From Amycolatopsis vancoresmycina (GTDB taxonomy: Bacteria > Actinomycetota > Actinomycetes > Mycobacteriales > Pseudonocardiaceae): a stretch of DNA of 64,000 bases. Both the position numbers and the translations under genes were made by a program. The notes under the pieces are model-generated. The model searched no databases. It saw only the letters and a program-made list of their open reading frames with translations, and was not told the origin of the DNA. Below are positions 8,020 through 16,514 of this stretch, in pieces. The stretch is taken from NCBI RefSeq assembly GCF_000716785.1, contig NZ_JNYY01000001.1:1-64000 (forward strand), given 5' to 3'. The first letter of the stretch is position 1. Every line of letters begins with the position of its first letter.

Positions 8020-9606
8020 CTACACGGCGGCCCCGTGCCGCGCGTACTGGGCGCGCAGGGCCTTCTTGTCCGGCTTCCCCAGCCCCGTCATGGGCAGGGA
8101 ACCGGCCACGATCACCTGTTTGGGCACGTGCACCGGGCCCTTGCGCTCCCGCACCGCCGCCTGGATTTCGGCGGTGAGCCGCTCTACGTCGCCGTCCGCG
8201 TCCGCCCGCAGCACCACGACCGCGGTCACCGCCTCGCCCCACTTGTCGTCCGGTGTGCCGATCACGCCCACCTGCGCGACCGCCGGGTGCTCGGCCACGA
8301 CGTCCTCCACCTCGCGGGGGAACACGTTGAACCCGCCGGTGACGATCATGTCCTTGACCCGGTCGACGATGAACCAGAAGCCGTCCTCGTCCTCGCGGGC
8401 GACGTCGCCGGTGTGCAGCCAGCCGTCGCGGAACGTCTCGGCCGTCACCTCCGGCAGGTTCCAGTACCCGCCCGCGAGCAGCGGGCCGGCCACGCAGATC
8501 TCGCCCGGCTCGCCCGGGGCCACCGGGGTCCCGTCCGCGCCGAGCAGGGCGGTGCGCAGGAAGGCCGACGGGCGGCCGCAGGACGCCAGCCGGGCGTCGT
8601 CGTGGTCGCCCTTGGCCAGGTAGCTGATCGCCATCGGGGCCTCGGACTGGCCGTAGTACTGGGCGAAGATCGGCCCGAACCGGTCGATCGCCTCGCGCAG
8701 CCGGACCGGGTTGATCGACGCGGCCCCGTAGTACACCGTCTGCAGCGACGACAGGTCGCGGGTGCGCGAGTCCGGGTGGTCCAGCAGCGCGTAGAGCATG
8801 GTGGGCACGAGCATGGTCGCGGTGATCCGCTGCTCTTCGACGATCCGCAGGATCTCGCCGGGGTCGAACTTCGGCACCACGACCAGGGAGCCGCCCTTGA
8901 GCAGGGTCGGCGCGAAGAACGCCGCCCCGGCGTGCGAAAGGGGCGTGCAGATGAGGAACTTCGGCGCCTCCGGCCACTCCCATTCGGCCAGCTGGATCTG
9001 CGTCATCGTGGTCATCGCCTGCGCGGTGCCCATGACGCCCTTCGGCTTGCCGGTCGTCCCGCCGGTGTAGGTGATCGAGACGACCTGGTCCGGCGGCAGC
9101 ACGGCCGGCACCAGGGGCCGCGGCTCGAACGTCGCGGCGGTCGCCGTCAGGTCGTGTCCGACGTGGGCCAGCGGTTCCGGCACCGGGCCGATGGTGAGCA
9201 CCTGGGTCAGGCCGGGGACCTTGTCCAGGAGGCCGAGCGCGCGGTCGACGAAGGCGGGCACCGGGTCGATGATCAGCGTGGTGATGCCGGCGTCGGCGAG
9301 GATGTAGGCGTGGTCGTCGAGCGAACCCAGCGGGTGCAGCGCCGTGCGCCGCGAGCCCTGCAGCTGACCGGCGGCGATGATGAGCAGGACTTCCGGGCGG
9401 TTGAGCGACAGCAGCGCGACCGGCGCGCCGGTGCCGGCCCCGAGGGCCTCGAACGCCTGCGCGTACTGGCTGACCTGCTCGGCGGTCCGGCCCCCGGTCA
9501 TCGTGGTGTCGCCCAGCACCATGACCGGTTTGTCCCGGTGCCGCTTCAGCGCGGAAACCACCAGGTGGCCGAGGTGGTTGGGGTACCGCATCGCCTGCTC
9601 GTCCAT
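8020..9606 (-). CDS. Acyl-CoA synthetase (AMP-binding, FadD-like)
   Basis: A 528-residue member of the ANL adenylating superfamily that activates a carboxylic acid to its acyl-CoA through an acyl-AMP. The P-loop-like motif ITYTGGTTGKPKGV is near residue 178-191. The A5-type YYGQSEAP is near residue 316, A7 is WLHTGDVAREDEDG, and the A10 lysine lies in LPMTGLGKPDKKAL near the C-terminus. The full two-domain length is present. The promoter holds a KstR-like palindrome, which suggests a steroid or lipid side-chain acid as substrate (inference). No other steroid genes are adjacent. Confidence 0.9.
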   Translation of the reverse strand: MDEQAMRYPNHLGHLVVSALKRHRDKPVMVLGDTTMTGGRTAEQVSQYAQAFEALGAGTGAPVALLSLNRPEVLLIIAAGQLQGSRRTALHPLGSLDDHAYILADAGITTLIIDPVPAFVDRALGLLDKVPGLTQVLTIGPVPEPLAHVGHDLTATAATFEPRPLVPAVLPPDQVVSITYTGGTTGKPKGVMGTAQAMTTMTQIQLAEWEWPEAPKFLICTPLSHAGAAFFAPTLLKGGSLVVVPKFDPGEILRIVEEQRITATMLVPTMLYALLDHPDSRTRDLSSLQTVYYGAASINPVRLREAIDRFGPIFAQYYGQSEAPMAISYLAKGDHDDARLASCGRPSAFLRTALLGADGTPVAPGEPGEICVAGPLLAGGYWNLPEVTAETFRDGWLHTGDVAREDEDGFWFIVDRVKDMIVTGGFNVFPREVEDVVAEHPAVAQVGVIGTPDDKWGEAVTAVVVLRADADGDVERLTAEIQAAVRERKGPVHVPKQVIVAGSLPMTGLGKPDKKALRAQYARHGAAV

Positions 9607-9630
9607 CCCGGTCCTTCCACGGCGTCAAAC

Positions 9631-9644
9631 TAGAACACGTTACT
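9631..9644. promoter_or_regulatory. KstR-like operator upstream of the acyl-CoA ligase
   Basis: TAGAACACGTTACT fits the published KstR pattern TnnAACnnGTTnnA at every defined position but the last. It begins 24 bases upstream of the ligase start on the minus strand. KstR is the TetR-type repressor of cholesterol catabolism in mycolic actinobacteria and has homologues in related genera. Confidence 0.5.
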
Positions 9645-9759
9645 GTTTTCGACACCATACGCGGGCCGGAGCGGTTTTGTCAGCTCGCGGGACGGGTGGA
9701 ACGGGTTCCAGCGGCCCGCCGGGGGACGGGCCGCTGGACTCCTTTGTGGACGATCGCGG

Positions 9760-11154
9760 TCAGGGCACCGGCGCGGCCTGGGCGCGGGCCACGGCCTCGT
9801 CGCGGTCCGGTTGCAGCAGGTAACCCGCCCGCAGGGCGCGGTCCGCCGCCGCGGTGAACGCGGCCACGTACGCCGCGTGGTCCGGGTACCGCTGCCGGAT
9901 CCGCTCCGGGGTCAGCGGCGTGGTCGTGCCCAGCAGCAGGCACGCGCCCGGCACGTTGCCGCCGCTGTTGTTGGGGGCGTAGGAGGCCACCGGGACGTCG
10001 AAGTCGGGCAGCCGGACGCCGCCGAGGGCGTTCCGGTCGCCGTCGCGCAGGATGACGAGGTTGAGCAGCATCGAGATCGGCGTCGCCGTCGGCGGGGCCG
10101 CGCCGCCGCGTGCCCAGCGGTCCAGGTGGCGGAACGCCGCGTTCTCCGCGTACCGGAACGTCATGCTGTTGACCGGCTGGTCGCACGTGGTCGGGGCACC
10201 GTCGTTGATGGACCGGTCACGGGCGTTGGCCGCGTTGTACAGGTCCAGCCCGTACCGGTCGGCGTGCGCGGTGCCGGCCACCTCCCAGGTGCGCACCCGC
10301 GCGGTGTCCTGCCGGACCGAGGCCGACGCGATGACGTCGGTCTCCGACTGCAGGACGAACACCGGGACGCCGAGGTCGGTCCGGATCCGGGCCGACAGCG
10401 GCCCGACGACGCCGTCGCCGATCGGTGCCGCCAGTGCCGCCCGGCCGTGGATCAGGAAGCCGTCGTAGGCCCGGCGCACCGGCTGGACCGCGTTGGCGAA
10501 GGTGGTCAGCCGCAGCGCCGACTGCGAGTGCCCGGTGCCGAGGACGACCGCCGGCGGCCGGCCGCCCAGGAGCTGCGGATTCGCCCGTACCGCCTGCGCC
10601 GCCTGGGAGAAAACGTCGTAGGAAAGCGCATCCCCGCTCAGGTTCACGGCGCCGTAGCGTGCCGGGTCGAGGCTCTTGAGCTTGTCGGCACCGGCTTTCT
10701 GGGTCGTCACGCCGACGTAGGCGTAGCCCTCGCGGATGAAGTGCTCGTAGGACTGGGAGAAGTCCACCGGGATGTCGACGCCGAAGCTGACGTTGAGCCA
10801 TTCGACCACGACCGTGCCGGTGAACCGGGCGGGGTCGCGCGGCCGCACCACGACCAGCCGGGTGGTGTACGGGTTGCCGGTGGTGGCCACGCGGGTGGCC
10901 CAGCGGCCGTCGTCGGTCCACAGTCCTGCCTGGTCGAACGTGTCGGCCTGGCCGGACAGCAGGTACTCCTCCTCGACGTACCCGCGGGCGGCGAGGTCGA
11001 GGACGCCTCGGGCGCCGCTGACCGGCCAGCCCCGGCCGGCGTCCGCGGGCACCGCCGTGACCGCCGGCGCCGCGGCGGGGGCGGCTTGGGCGGTGGCGGT
11101 CGTTGCCAGTGGTAGCAGGAGCACGGTCAGCAGCACGAGCAGGGCTCTGCGCAT
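9760..11154 (-). CDS. Secreted alpha/beta-hydrolase-domain protein
   Basis: A 464-residue exported protein. The signal peptide is MRRALLVLLTVLLLPLATTA, cut near AQA-AP. The mature part matches the large alpha/beta hydrolase domain family (Abhydrolase_10 type), found mostly in actinomycetes. Landmarks are TVVVEWLNVSFGVDIP near residue 130, the putative nucleophile region VLGTGHSQSALRL (GHSQS, a GxSxx elbow) near residue 204, and a late acid and His (TAHADRYG). It is probably an extracellular esterase or lipase-like enzyme, with substrate unknown. It is monocistronic and divergent from the sigma factor gene. Confidence 0.85.
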   Translation of the reverse strand: MRRALLVLLTVLLLPLATTATAQAAPAAAPAVTAVPADAGRGWPVSGARGVLDLAARGYVEEEYLLSGQADTFDQAGLWTDDGRWATRVATTGNPYTTRLVVVRPRDPARFTGTVVVEWLNVSFGVDIPVDFSQSYEHFIREGYAYVGVTTQKAGADKLKSLDPARYGAVNLSGDALSYDVFSQAAQAVRANPQLLGGRPPAVVLGTGHSQSALRLTTFANAVQPVRRAYDGFLIHGRAALAAPIGDGVVGPLSARIRTDLGVPVFVLQSETDVIASASVRQDTARVRTWEVAGTAHADRYGLDLYNAANARDRSINDGAPTTCDQPVNSMTFRYAENAAFRHLDRWARGGAAPPTATPISMLLNLVILRDGDRNALGGVRLPDFDVPVASYAPNNSGGNVPGACLLLGTTTPLTPERIRQRYPDHAAYVAAFTAAADRALRAGYLLQPDRDEAVARAQAAPVP

Positions 11155-11373
11155 GGGGAAACCCTTCTGGTGGTGGACGGCAGCCGAGCGGCTCCGGGCT
11201 CTGCACCGTCCACATCGGACAGTAAGGCGGTGACCGCGTGGCCACCGCCTTCGTCTTCTACTCGCCGGTACGGTCCCGGGCAATGCGGGCCCGGCGAACC
11301 GGGCGGAACCGGGCGGGGAACGCTCAGGGAAGTGACAAGTCCACGCCCCGGCTGCGCGCGGCCGGAAAAAACT

Positions 11374-11389
11374 CCGAAAGTCCTTTCGG
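11374..11389. promoter_or_regulatory. Perfect 16-base palindrome in the divergent promoter region
   Basis: CCGAAAGTCCTTTCGG: arms CCGAAAG and CTTTCGG flank TC. It lies in the 319-base space between the secreted hydrolase gene and the ECF sigma gene, just upstream of the proposed sigma promoter, so it could be an operator or a small hairpin. Confidence 0.4.
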
Positions 11390-11394
11390 CGCCG

Positions 11395-11419
11395 CAACCT
11401 TGCGCAGGTGTCACTCGTT
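11395..11419 (+). promoter_or_regulatory. Candidate ECF-type promoter
   Basis: CAACC (11395-11399) and CGTT (11416-11419) are separated by 16 bases, a layout seen in promoters read by group IV sigma factors with an AAC -35 and CGT -10. It lies 55 bases upstream of the sigma gene start, consistent with autoregulation, but the match is short. Confidence 0.35.
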
Positions 11420-11473
11420 GCGCGACTATCTCCGGACGTTCTGCACGTGCATGCGCACGGCGAGAGGGGTGTG

Positions 11474-12868
11474 GTGACCGAAGTGGCGCCGGCGGCGGCC
11501 GGCACGACGGACGCCCCGAGCGACGCGGCCTTGATCGCGGCGGTCCGCGGTGGGGACATCGCGGCCTACGGCGAGCTCTACGACCGGCACCTCGTCGCCG
11601 CCCGCCGGGTGGCGGCCGCGATCGCGGCCGACCAGGCGGAGCGCGAAGACCTGATCGCCGAAGGGTTCACCCGCGTACTGCGGATTCTGCGCAACGGCGA
11701 GGGCCCGGACGAGGATTTCCGCCCGTACCTGCTGACGACCATCCGGAACACGATGATCAGCTGGCGGCGGCGCGACTCGGCCGTCTCGCTGGTGGCCGAG
11801 GTGCCGGACGTCCTGCCGGGGGCGGGCAGCGACGAGCCGGTGGGCAGCCGGCTGCACGCCACCGTCGCCGCGGACGCGTTCGCGAGCCTGCCCGAGCGCT
11901 GGCGGACGGTGCTCTGGCGGACCGAGATCGACGGCGATCCGCCCGCGCGGATCGCCGAGGACCTCGGGATGACGCCGAACGGGGTCGCCGCGCTGGCCTA
12001 CCGCGCCCGCGAGGGCCTGCGGCAGGCATACCTGGACCAGCACGTCCCCGCCGCGCGGCGGCGGAACTGCCGGGTCGTCTCCGGCCAGCTGGCCAAGTTC
12101 GTGCGGGACGGGATCTCCGACCACAAGGCGCACCGGGTCGCAGCCCACCTGGAGCGCTGTGCGGACTGCCGGGAGCTGGCCGCCGGGCTCCGGCAGCTCA
12201 ACTCGGAGCTGCCGGCCGCGATGGCCCCGCTCATCCTGGGCGTCCCGATCGTCTCGCAGTGGTTGTCGGCCACCGGGTCGCTGGCGTCGTCCGGCGCCGC
12301 GGCCGGAGCCACCGGCACGAGCGCGTCGGCGCTGTCGTGGGCCACGGCGGCGAAGGTGGCCGCTGCGGGCGCGGCGCTGGTCACGACGGTGACGATCGGC
12401 GCGAGCACCTCCAGCGATGCGCCTTCGCCGTCGCTTCCCGGCAGCGACGGCACGACGAGCCAGCCCGGGCGCAGCGGGCCGCAGGACGGCTCCCGCGCCG
12501 GGGTGCCGCCGGGCGGCGTCGCGCCGGCTTCCGGCGCCGCGGTGACCACCTCGGTGCCCCCGGGCGTGGAACCGACCGGGGCCCAGCCGGCGGACGGATC
12601 GACGGGGACCCCGGGTGCCGGGGAATCGTCGGCGGGAACCGGAAACGGCAACGGAAACAACGGCAACGGGAACGGCAACAACGGCAACGGGAACGGCAAC
12701 AACGGCAACGGGAACGGCAACAACGGCAACGGGAACAACGGGAACGGCCTCGGGAACGACCCGGCCGCGAAGTCGTCCAAACAGGCGGCCAAGGAGTCGT
12801 CCAAGGCGGCGAAAGAATCGTCGAAAGCGTCGAAAAAGGCCGAAAAGACGAAGAACCCCGGGGAGTGA
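11474..12868 (+). CDS. ECF sigma factor fused to zinc-finger, membrane segment and Asn-Gly tail
   Basis: A 464-residue sigma-70 family regulator. Sigma-2 (about 15-90, with AYGELYDRHLVAARRVA and the DLIAEGFTRVL helix) and sigma-4 (about 130-190, ERWRTVLWRTEIDGDPPARI) are complete. A zinc-binding anti-sigma-like motif follows, H-x3-C-x2-C in HLERCADC near residue 221-228, then a hydrophobic helix (about 289-308) and a low-complexity tail of Asn-Gly repeats ending in a Lys/Ser-rich coil. The arrangement resembles ECF53-like groups, where sigma and anti-sigma modules share one chain. GTG 11474 is preferred because GAGAGGGG precedes it. The tail would lie outside the membrane if the helix spans it. 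Confidence 0.88.
   Translation: MTEVAPAAAGTTDAPSDAALIAAVRGGDIAAYGELYDRHLVAARRVAAAIAADQAEREDLIAEGFTRVLRILRNGEGPDEDFRPYLLTTIRNTMISWRRRDSAVSLVAEVPDVLPGAGSDEPVGSRLHATVAADAFASLPERWRTVLWRTEIDGDPPARIAEDLGMTPNGVAALAYRAREGLRQAYLDQHVPAARRRNCRVVSGQLAKFVRDGISDHKAHRVAAHLERCADCRELAAGLRQLNSELPAAMAPLILGVPIVSQWLSATGSLASSGAAAGATGTSASALSWATAAKVAAAGAALVTTVTIGASTSSDAPSPSLPGSDGTTSQPGRSGPQDGSRAGVPPGGVAPASGAAVTTSVPPGVEPTGAQPADGSTGTPGAGESSAGTGNGNGNNGNGNGNNGNGNGNNGNGNGNNGNGNNGNGLGNDPAAKSSKQAAKESSKAAKESSKASKKAEKTKNPGE
12656..12739 (+). repeat. In-frame 21-base tandem repeat coding for NNGNGNG
   Basis: Three full copies of a 21-base unit, starting at 12656, 12677 and 12698, and a partial fourth encode repeated Asn-Asn-Gly-Asn-Gly-Asn-Gly. 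The repeats lie inside the sigma factor gene and stay in frame. Copy number is likely to vary between strains. Confidence 0.8.
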
Positions 12869-12893
12869 CCCGGCGCCGCACGGGCGCCGGGTC
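12867..12893. terminator. Bidirectional hairpin between convergent genes
   Basis: A perfect 11-base stem: GACCCGGCGCC at 12867-12877 and GGCGCCGGGTC at 12883-12893, loop GCACG. It starts at the stop codon of the sigma factor gene and ends 8 bases before the end of the minus-strand sugar dehydrogenase gene. Confidence 0.8.
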
Positions 12894-12900
12894 ATCCCGC

Positions 12901-15213
12901 TCAGCAGGGCTGCAGCAGCCAGCAGAGCCGGTAGTTCGCCTGGTAGGTGGCACCCGTCGCCGGGGCGACGACGTTCTGCGTCCGCGCCCCGCCGTGCGCC
13001 CAGCTGGTGAAGGCGTACTTCAGGTTCAGCGGGGGCAGGTTCTGCGGGCTGTCCGCGCTGATCGAGTTGACCGATCCGGCGATCACCGTCCTGGCGAACG
13101 GCGTGCGCTGTTGGGTCCCACCGACGGTGAGCGTGGCCTGGCCGGGGTTCGACGTGAAGTTCAGCGTCACCGTCTTCGGCTGCAGGTCGATCGTCTTGGA
13201 CCCGGTGCGGCCCGTCGAGTCGGTCGCGGTCAGCGTCAGCTGCAGGTACGACGGGTACTCGTGGTCCGGTGCGACGAACGATCCGGCGGCGGCACCCGGG
13301 ACGTCCTGGACGTTGTGGGTGTGGCAGGTCCCGTTGGCCGCACAGTGCCGGATGGCCAGCCGCCAGGACAGCGCCGACGGCGGCAGGTCGCCGTCCTGGG
13401 CGTCGACCGCGCGGCCCGAGAAGGCCACCGGCTGCCCGACCGACCAGGTCAGCGCCGGGCTCGGGGTGTCGATGACCGGCACCGGGTCGAGCCCGGCCGG
13501 TGTCCCGACGGTGACCCGGACGGTCGTGGCCGCCGTCGCGCCGTGGGAGTCGGTCACGCGCAGCCCGGCGTCGACCGCCGCCGCGGTGGTGTAAGTCCAC
13601 GTGGGCCGCGGGTCTGCCGAGTCGTCGTAGGCGCCGTCCGCGTCGAGGTCCCACGCGTAGGACAGCGTGTCGCCGGCGTCCGGGTCGGTGGAGCCGGTGC
13701 CGTCGAACTGCACGGTCAGCGGCGCCGGGCCGCTCGACGGCGTCGCGGTGGCCGCGGCGACCGGCGGCCGGTTCGTGCCGCCGGCGTAGCTCACCCGGCG
13801 CAGTTCGCCGCTGCCCAGCGCAACGTAGAACAGGTCACCGCCGGGGCCGGTGAGCACCTGCACCGGCGTGCTGACGCCGGTCACGAAGGGCACCAGGCGG
13901 CTCGGGCTCGGCTGGCCGCCCACCGTCTGCATCGCCCAGATGCAGCCGCGGGAGGAATCGGCGAAGAACAGCGCGCCGGCGTACTCGGCCGGGTAGCTGC
14001 TGCCGGATTCGAAGGCGATGCCGCTGATCGAGGAGCCGCCGGTGGGACACGGGTCGGTCGCCACGACCTTGGCGCTGTGGTTGTAGGTGTAGTAGGGCGC
14101 GGTCTGCCCGCCGGCCGAGTACAGCGACTCGCACCGGTCGAGGTTCGCGCCGTCGTAGCCCGCCTGGCGGGCGTTGCCTTCGAAGCAGGGCCAGCCGAAG
14201 TTCTCGGCGACGCCGTCACCGGCATCGGCCACCCGGTTGATCTCCTCCCAGGTGTTCCAGCCGACGTCGCCGGCCCACAACTCGCCGGTCCCGGGCCGGA
14301 ACCCGAACCGGAACTGGTTGCGGGAGCCGTAGGCGATGACGCGCCGGGCGTTGGCGTCGGCGCTGCTCGCGAACGGGTTGCCGGGCAGCCCGTCCCCGGT
14401 GTCCGGGTCGATGCGCAGGAGCGCGCCGTTGAGCAGCACCGGCTGCCCGGCCGCGCGCCGCGGCGACTGCGAGCGCAGCGCCCCGCCTTCGGCCGCCGGC
14501 GGGGTGAGGTTCGTGCCGGCGGGCGACGGCGGGTCGGCGCAGGGGTTGCCGACCTGGCCGTAGTCGGCGAAGTTGAAGCTGGCGCCGTCCCCGCCGCCGG
14601 CGTACAGGGCGCCGTCCGGACCGAAGGCCAGCGCGCCGATCGAGTGGCTGGGGAACTGCTGGCACCAGCCGGTGACCAGCGGTTTTTCGCTGACGGCGGT
14701 GCCGGCCGGGCCCATTGTCAGCCGGGAGACGCGGCCGGTCACGACGCAGCCCTGGTCGGTCGCGCCCGGCGGGGTGGGGCAGGTGTCGCCCCACCGCGGC
14801 GCGGTCCCGCCCGGCTCGGCGTCGAGGGTGTAGGACACGTAGACGTACGGCCGCGCGGGGAAGGCCGGGTCGACCGCCAGCCCGAGCAGCCCGCGGTCCC
14901 AGAAGTCCTGCGTCGGGGTGCGGAGGTCGGCGAACACCGTCGCCGTCGGGTTGGCGAGGGAGTCGAACACCTTGACCAGGCCGCTCTTCTCGGCGACGAA
15001 CACGCGCCCGTCGGGGGCGAACGCGGCGGCGGTCGGCGAGGTGAGGCCGCCGATCGCCACCGTGTCGGTGAACCCGGCGGGCACGGCGGCCGCGGGAGCC
15101 GCGGCGGCGACCGCCACCGCGAGGGCACCGGCCAGGGGCACGATCACCCCCGCCGCCAGTGCGCGTCTCGATCTTCGCGATCTTCGCGGAACCAGGAAAC
15201 GACGAGAACCCAT
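12901..15213 (-). CDS. Secreted PQQ-dependent sugar dehydrogenase with PKD domain
   Basis: A 770-residue exported protein. A basic N-region (RRSRRSRR) precedes a hydrophobic signal segment ending about residue 47. The six-bladed propeller of the glucose/sorbosone dehydrogenase family (about 50-475) carries the typical GLTSPTAAAFAPDGRVFVAE opening, GLLGLAVDP and ENFGWPCFEG. A PKD domain (about 480-570, PLTVQFDGTGSTDPDAGD) and a further Ig-like C-terminal region follow, probably for binding carbohydrate or cell surface. Several Cys pairs suit extracellular folding. ATG 15213 has GGAG 6 bases upstream. It likely oxidises aldoses using PQQ, but no PQQ synthesis genes lie nearby. Confidence 0.9.
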   Translation of the reverse strand: MGSRRFLVPRRSRRSRRALAAGVIVPLAGALAVAVAAAAPAAAVPAGFTDTVAIGGLTSPTAAAFAPDGRVFVAEKSGLVKVFDSLANPTATVFADLRTPTQDFWDRGLLGLAVDPAFPARPYVYVSYTLDAEPGGTAPRWGDTCPTPPGATDQGCVVTGRVSRLTMGPAGTAVSEKPLVTGWCQQFPSHSIGALAFGPDGALYAGGGDGASFNFADYGQVGNPCADPPSPAGTNLTPPAAEGGALRSQSPRRAAGQPVLLNGALLRIDPDTGDGLPGNPFASSADANARRVIAYGSRNQFRFGFRPGTGELWAGDVGWNTWEEINRVADAGDGVAENFGWPCFEGNARQAGYDGANLDRCESLYSAGGQTAPYYTYNHSAKVVATDPCPTGGSSISGIAFESGSSYPAEYAGALFFADSSRGCIWAMQTVGGQPSPSRLVPFVTGVSTPVQVLTGPGGDLFYVALGSGELRRVSYAGGTNRPPVAAATATPSSGPAPLTVQFDGTGSTDPDAGDTLSYAWDLDADGAYDDSADPRPTWTYTTAAAVDAGLRVTDSHGATAATTVRVTVGTPAGLDPVPVIDTPSPALTWSVGQPVAFSGRAVDAQDGDLPPSALSWRLAIRHCAANGTCHTHNVQDVPGAAAGSFVAPDHEYPSYLQLTLTATDSTGRTGSKTIDLQPKTVTLNFTSNPGQATLTVGGTQQRTPFARTVIAGSVNSISADSPQNLPPLNLKYAFTSWAHGGARTQNVVAPATGATYQANYRLCWLLQPC

Positions 15214-15415
15214 CACGAACTCCTCGTACGGCGGGGACCGGACCGGCGCGAACGCCGTCCCCTATGGCGCCGGAAGTCCGATAGTTGTTACGTCGCAGCC
15301 AAGAATGTCCCCGAACCGCGTAACCGGTGCGGGCCGGAAATGACTCACCGCCGTTCGCGTGGCCGCGGCGGTACGGCCATGCTGGGGACGCATCCGCCGA
15401 ACGAGGAGGTTTACC

Positions 15416-16435
15416 GTGGCCGCGCCGACGACTATGCCCGCCTGGCGCGTCACGCGGCCGGGCCCGATGCCGTCGAAGCCGGTGGAGCTGGTGCGCACGC
15501 CGGTGCCGCGGCCCGGCGCGGGAGAGCTGCTGGTGCGGGTCCTGGTGTGCGGGGTCTGCCGGACGGACCTGCACGTCGCCGAGGGCGACCTGCCGGTGCA
15601 CCGGCCGGGCGTGACCCCCGGGCACGAGGTCGTCGGCGAGGTCGCCGGCCTCGGTGCCGGCGTCTCCGGGTTCGGGGCCGGTGACCGGGTCGGGATCGCG
15701 TGGCTGCGCGGGACGTGCGGTGCGTGCCGGTACTGCCGGCGCGGGCGGGAGAACCTGTGCCCGGACTCGCGTTACACCGGCTGGGACGCCGACGGCGGGT
15801 ATGCGGAGTACGCGGTCGTCCCGGCGGCGTACGCGCTGCCGCTGCCGGGCGGCTACTCCGACGACGAGCTGGCCCCGCTGCTGTGCGCCGGGCTGATCGG
15901 CTACCACGCGCTCGCCCGGGCGGACCTGCCGGACGGCGGCCGGCTGGGTATCTACGGGTTCGGCGGGAGCGCGCACCTGACGGCGCAGGTGGCGATCGCG
16001 CGCGGGGCCACGGTGCACGTCATGACGCGCAGCGCCGAAGCCCGTGAACTGGCCATGGCCCTCGGCGCGGCGTCGGCGGCCGACGCGGCTTCACCGCCTC
16101 CCGAACCGCTGGACTCGGCGATCCTGTTCGCGCCGGTGGGCGAGCTGGTGCTCCCCGCGCTGGCCGCCCTGGACCGCGGCGGAACGCTGGCCGTCGCCGG
16201 CATCCACCTGTCGGACGTGCCGCCGTTGAACTACCAGCGGCACCTGTTCCAGGAGCGGCAGGTACGCAGCGTCACCGCGAACACGCGCGCCGACGCGCGG
16301 GAGTTCCTGGCCTTCGCCGGGCGGCACCGCCTGGCCGTGAGCACCGTGCCCTATGCCTTGGACGCGGCGGACCGGGCCTTGGCCGACCTCGCCGCGGACC
16401 GGGTGAACGGCGCCGCGGTCCTGCGAGCCACCTGA
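15416..16435 (+). CDS. Zinc-dependent alcohol dehydrogenase
   Basis: A 339-residue MDR-family enzyme. The catalytic-zinc Cys is in VCGVCRTDLHV and its His in TPGHEVVGEV. The structural-zinc cluster is CGACRYCRRGRENLC. The Rossmann fingerprint YGFGGSAHLTAQV is near residue 177. It resembles the AdhA/'zinc-binding alcohol dehydrogenase family' type that oxidises or reduces simple alcohols and aldehydes with NAD(H). GTG 15416 is chosen because GAGGAGG lies exactly 6 bases upstream; a longer frame to 15359 lacks a site. It is divergent from the sugar dehydrogenase and monocistronic. Confidence 0.9.
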   Translation: MAAPTTMPAWRVTRPGPMPSKPVELVRTPVPRPGAGELLVRVLVCGVCRTDLHVAEGDLPVHRPGVTPGHEVVGEVAGLGAGVSGFGAGDRVGIAWLRGTCGACRYCRRGRENLCPDSRYTGWDADGGYAEYAVVPAAYALPLPGGYSDDELAPLLCAGLIGYHALARADLPDGGRLGIYGFGGSAHLTAQVAIARGATVHVMTRSAEARELAMALGAASAADAASPPPEPLDSAILFAPVGELVLPALAALDRGGTLAVAGIHLSDVPPLNYQRHLFQERQVRSVTANTRADAREFLAFAGRHRLAVSTVPYALDAADRALADLAADRVNGAAVLRAT

Positions 16436-16444
16436 ACTTCCACC

Positions 16445-16488
16445 GATAACGCTCTCTCGGTATCGATGATGATACCGTCGTTGTTATC
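16445..16488. promoter_or_regulatory. Nested inverted repeats of GATAMC, candidate operator
   Basis: Four half-sites, GATAAC (16445), GGTATC (16459), GATACC (16471) and GTTATC (16483), form two back-to-back inverted repeats upstream of the NmrA-like gene start at 16515. The local AT content is clearly higher than its surroundings. The repressor is not encoded next to it in a recognisable way. Confidence 0.55.
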
Positions 16489-16514
16489 AGCGTGAACAAC
16501 GGAGAGGGTGCACC

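Noticed and set aside
12641..12760. A CRISPR-like or satellite repeat
   Set aside because: The 21-base repeats stay in the reading frame of the sigma factor and encode an Asn-Gly tail.
11170..15684. A 1504-codon open frame on the plus strand across the sigma factor and sugar dehydrogenase genes
   Set aside because: It is a GC-driven frame of Arg, Gly and Ala without domains, and it runs over genes with clear protein motifs on both strands.
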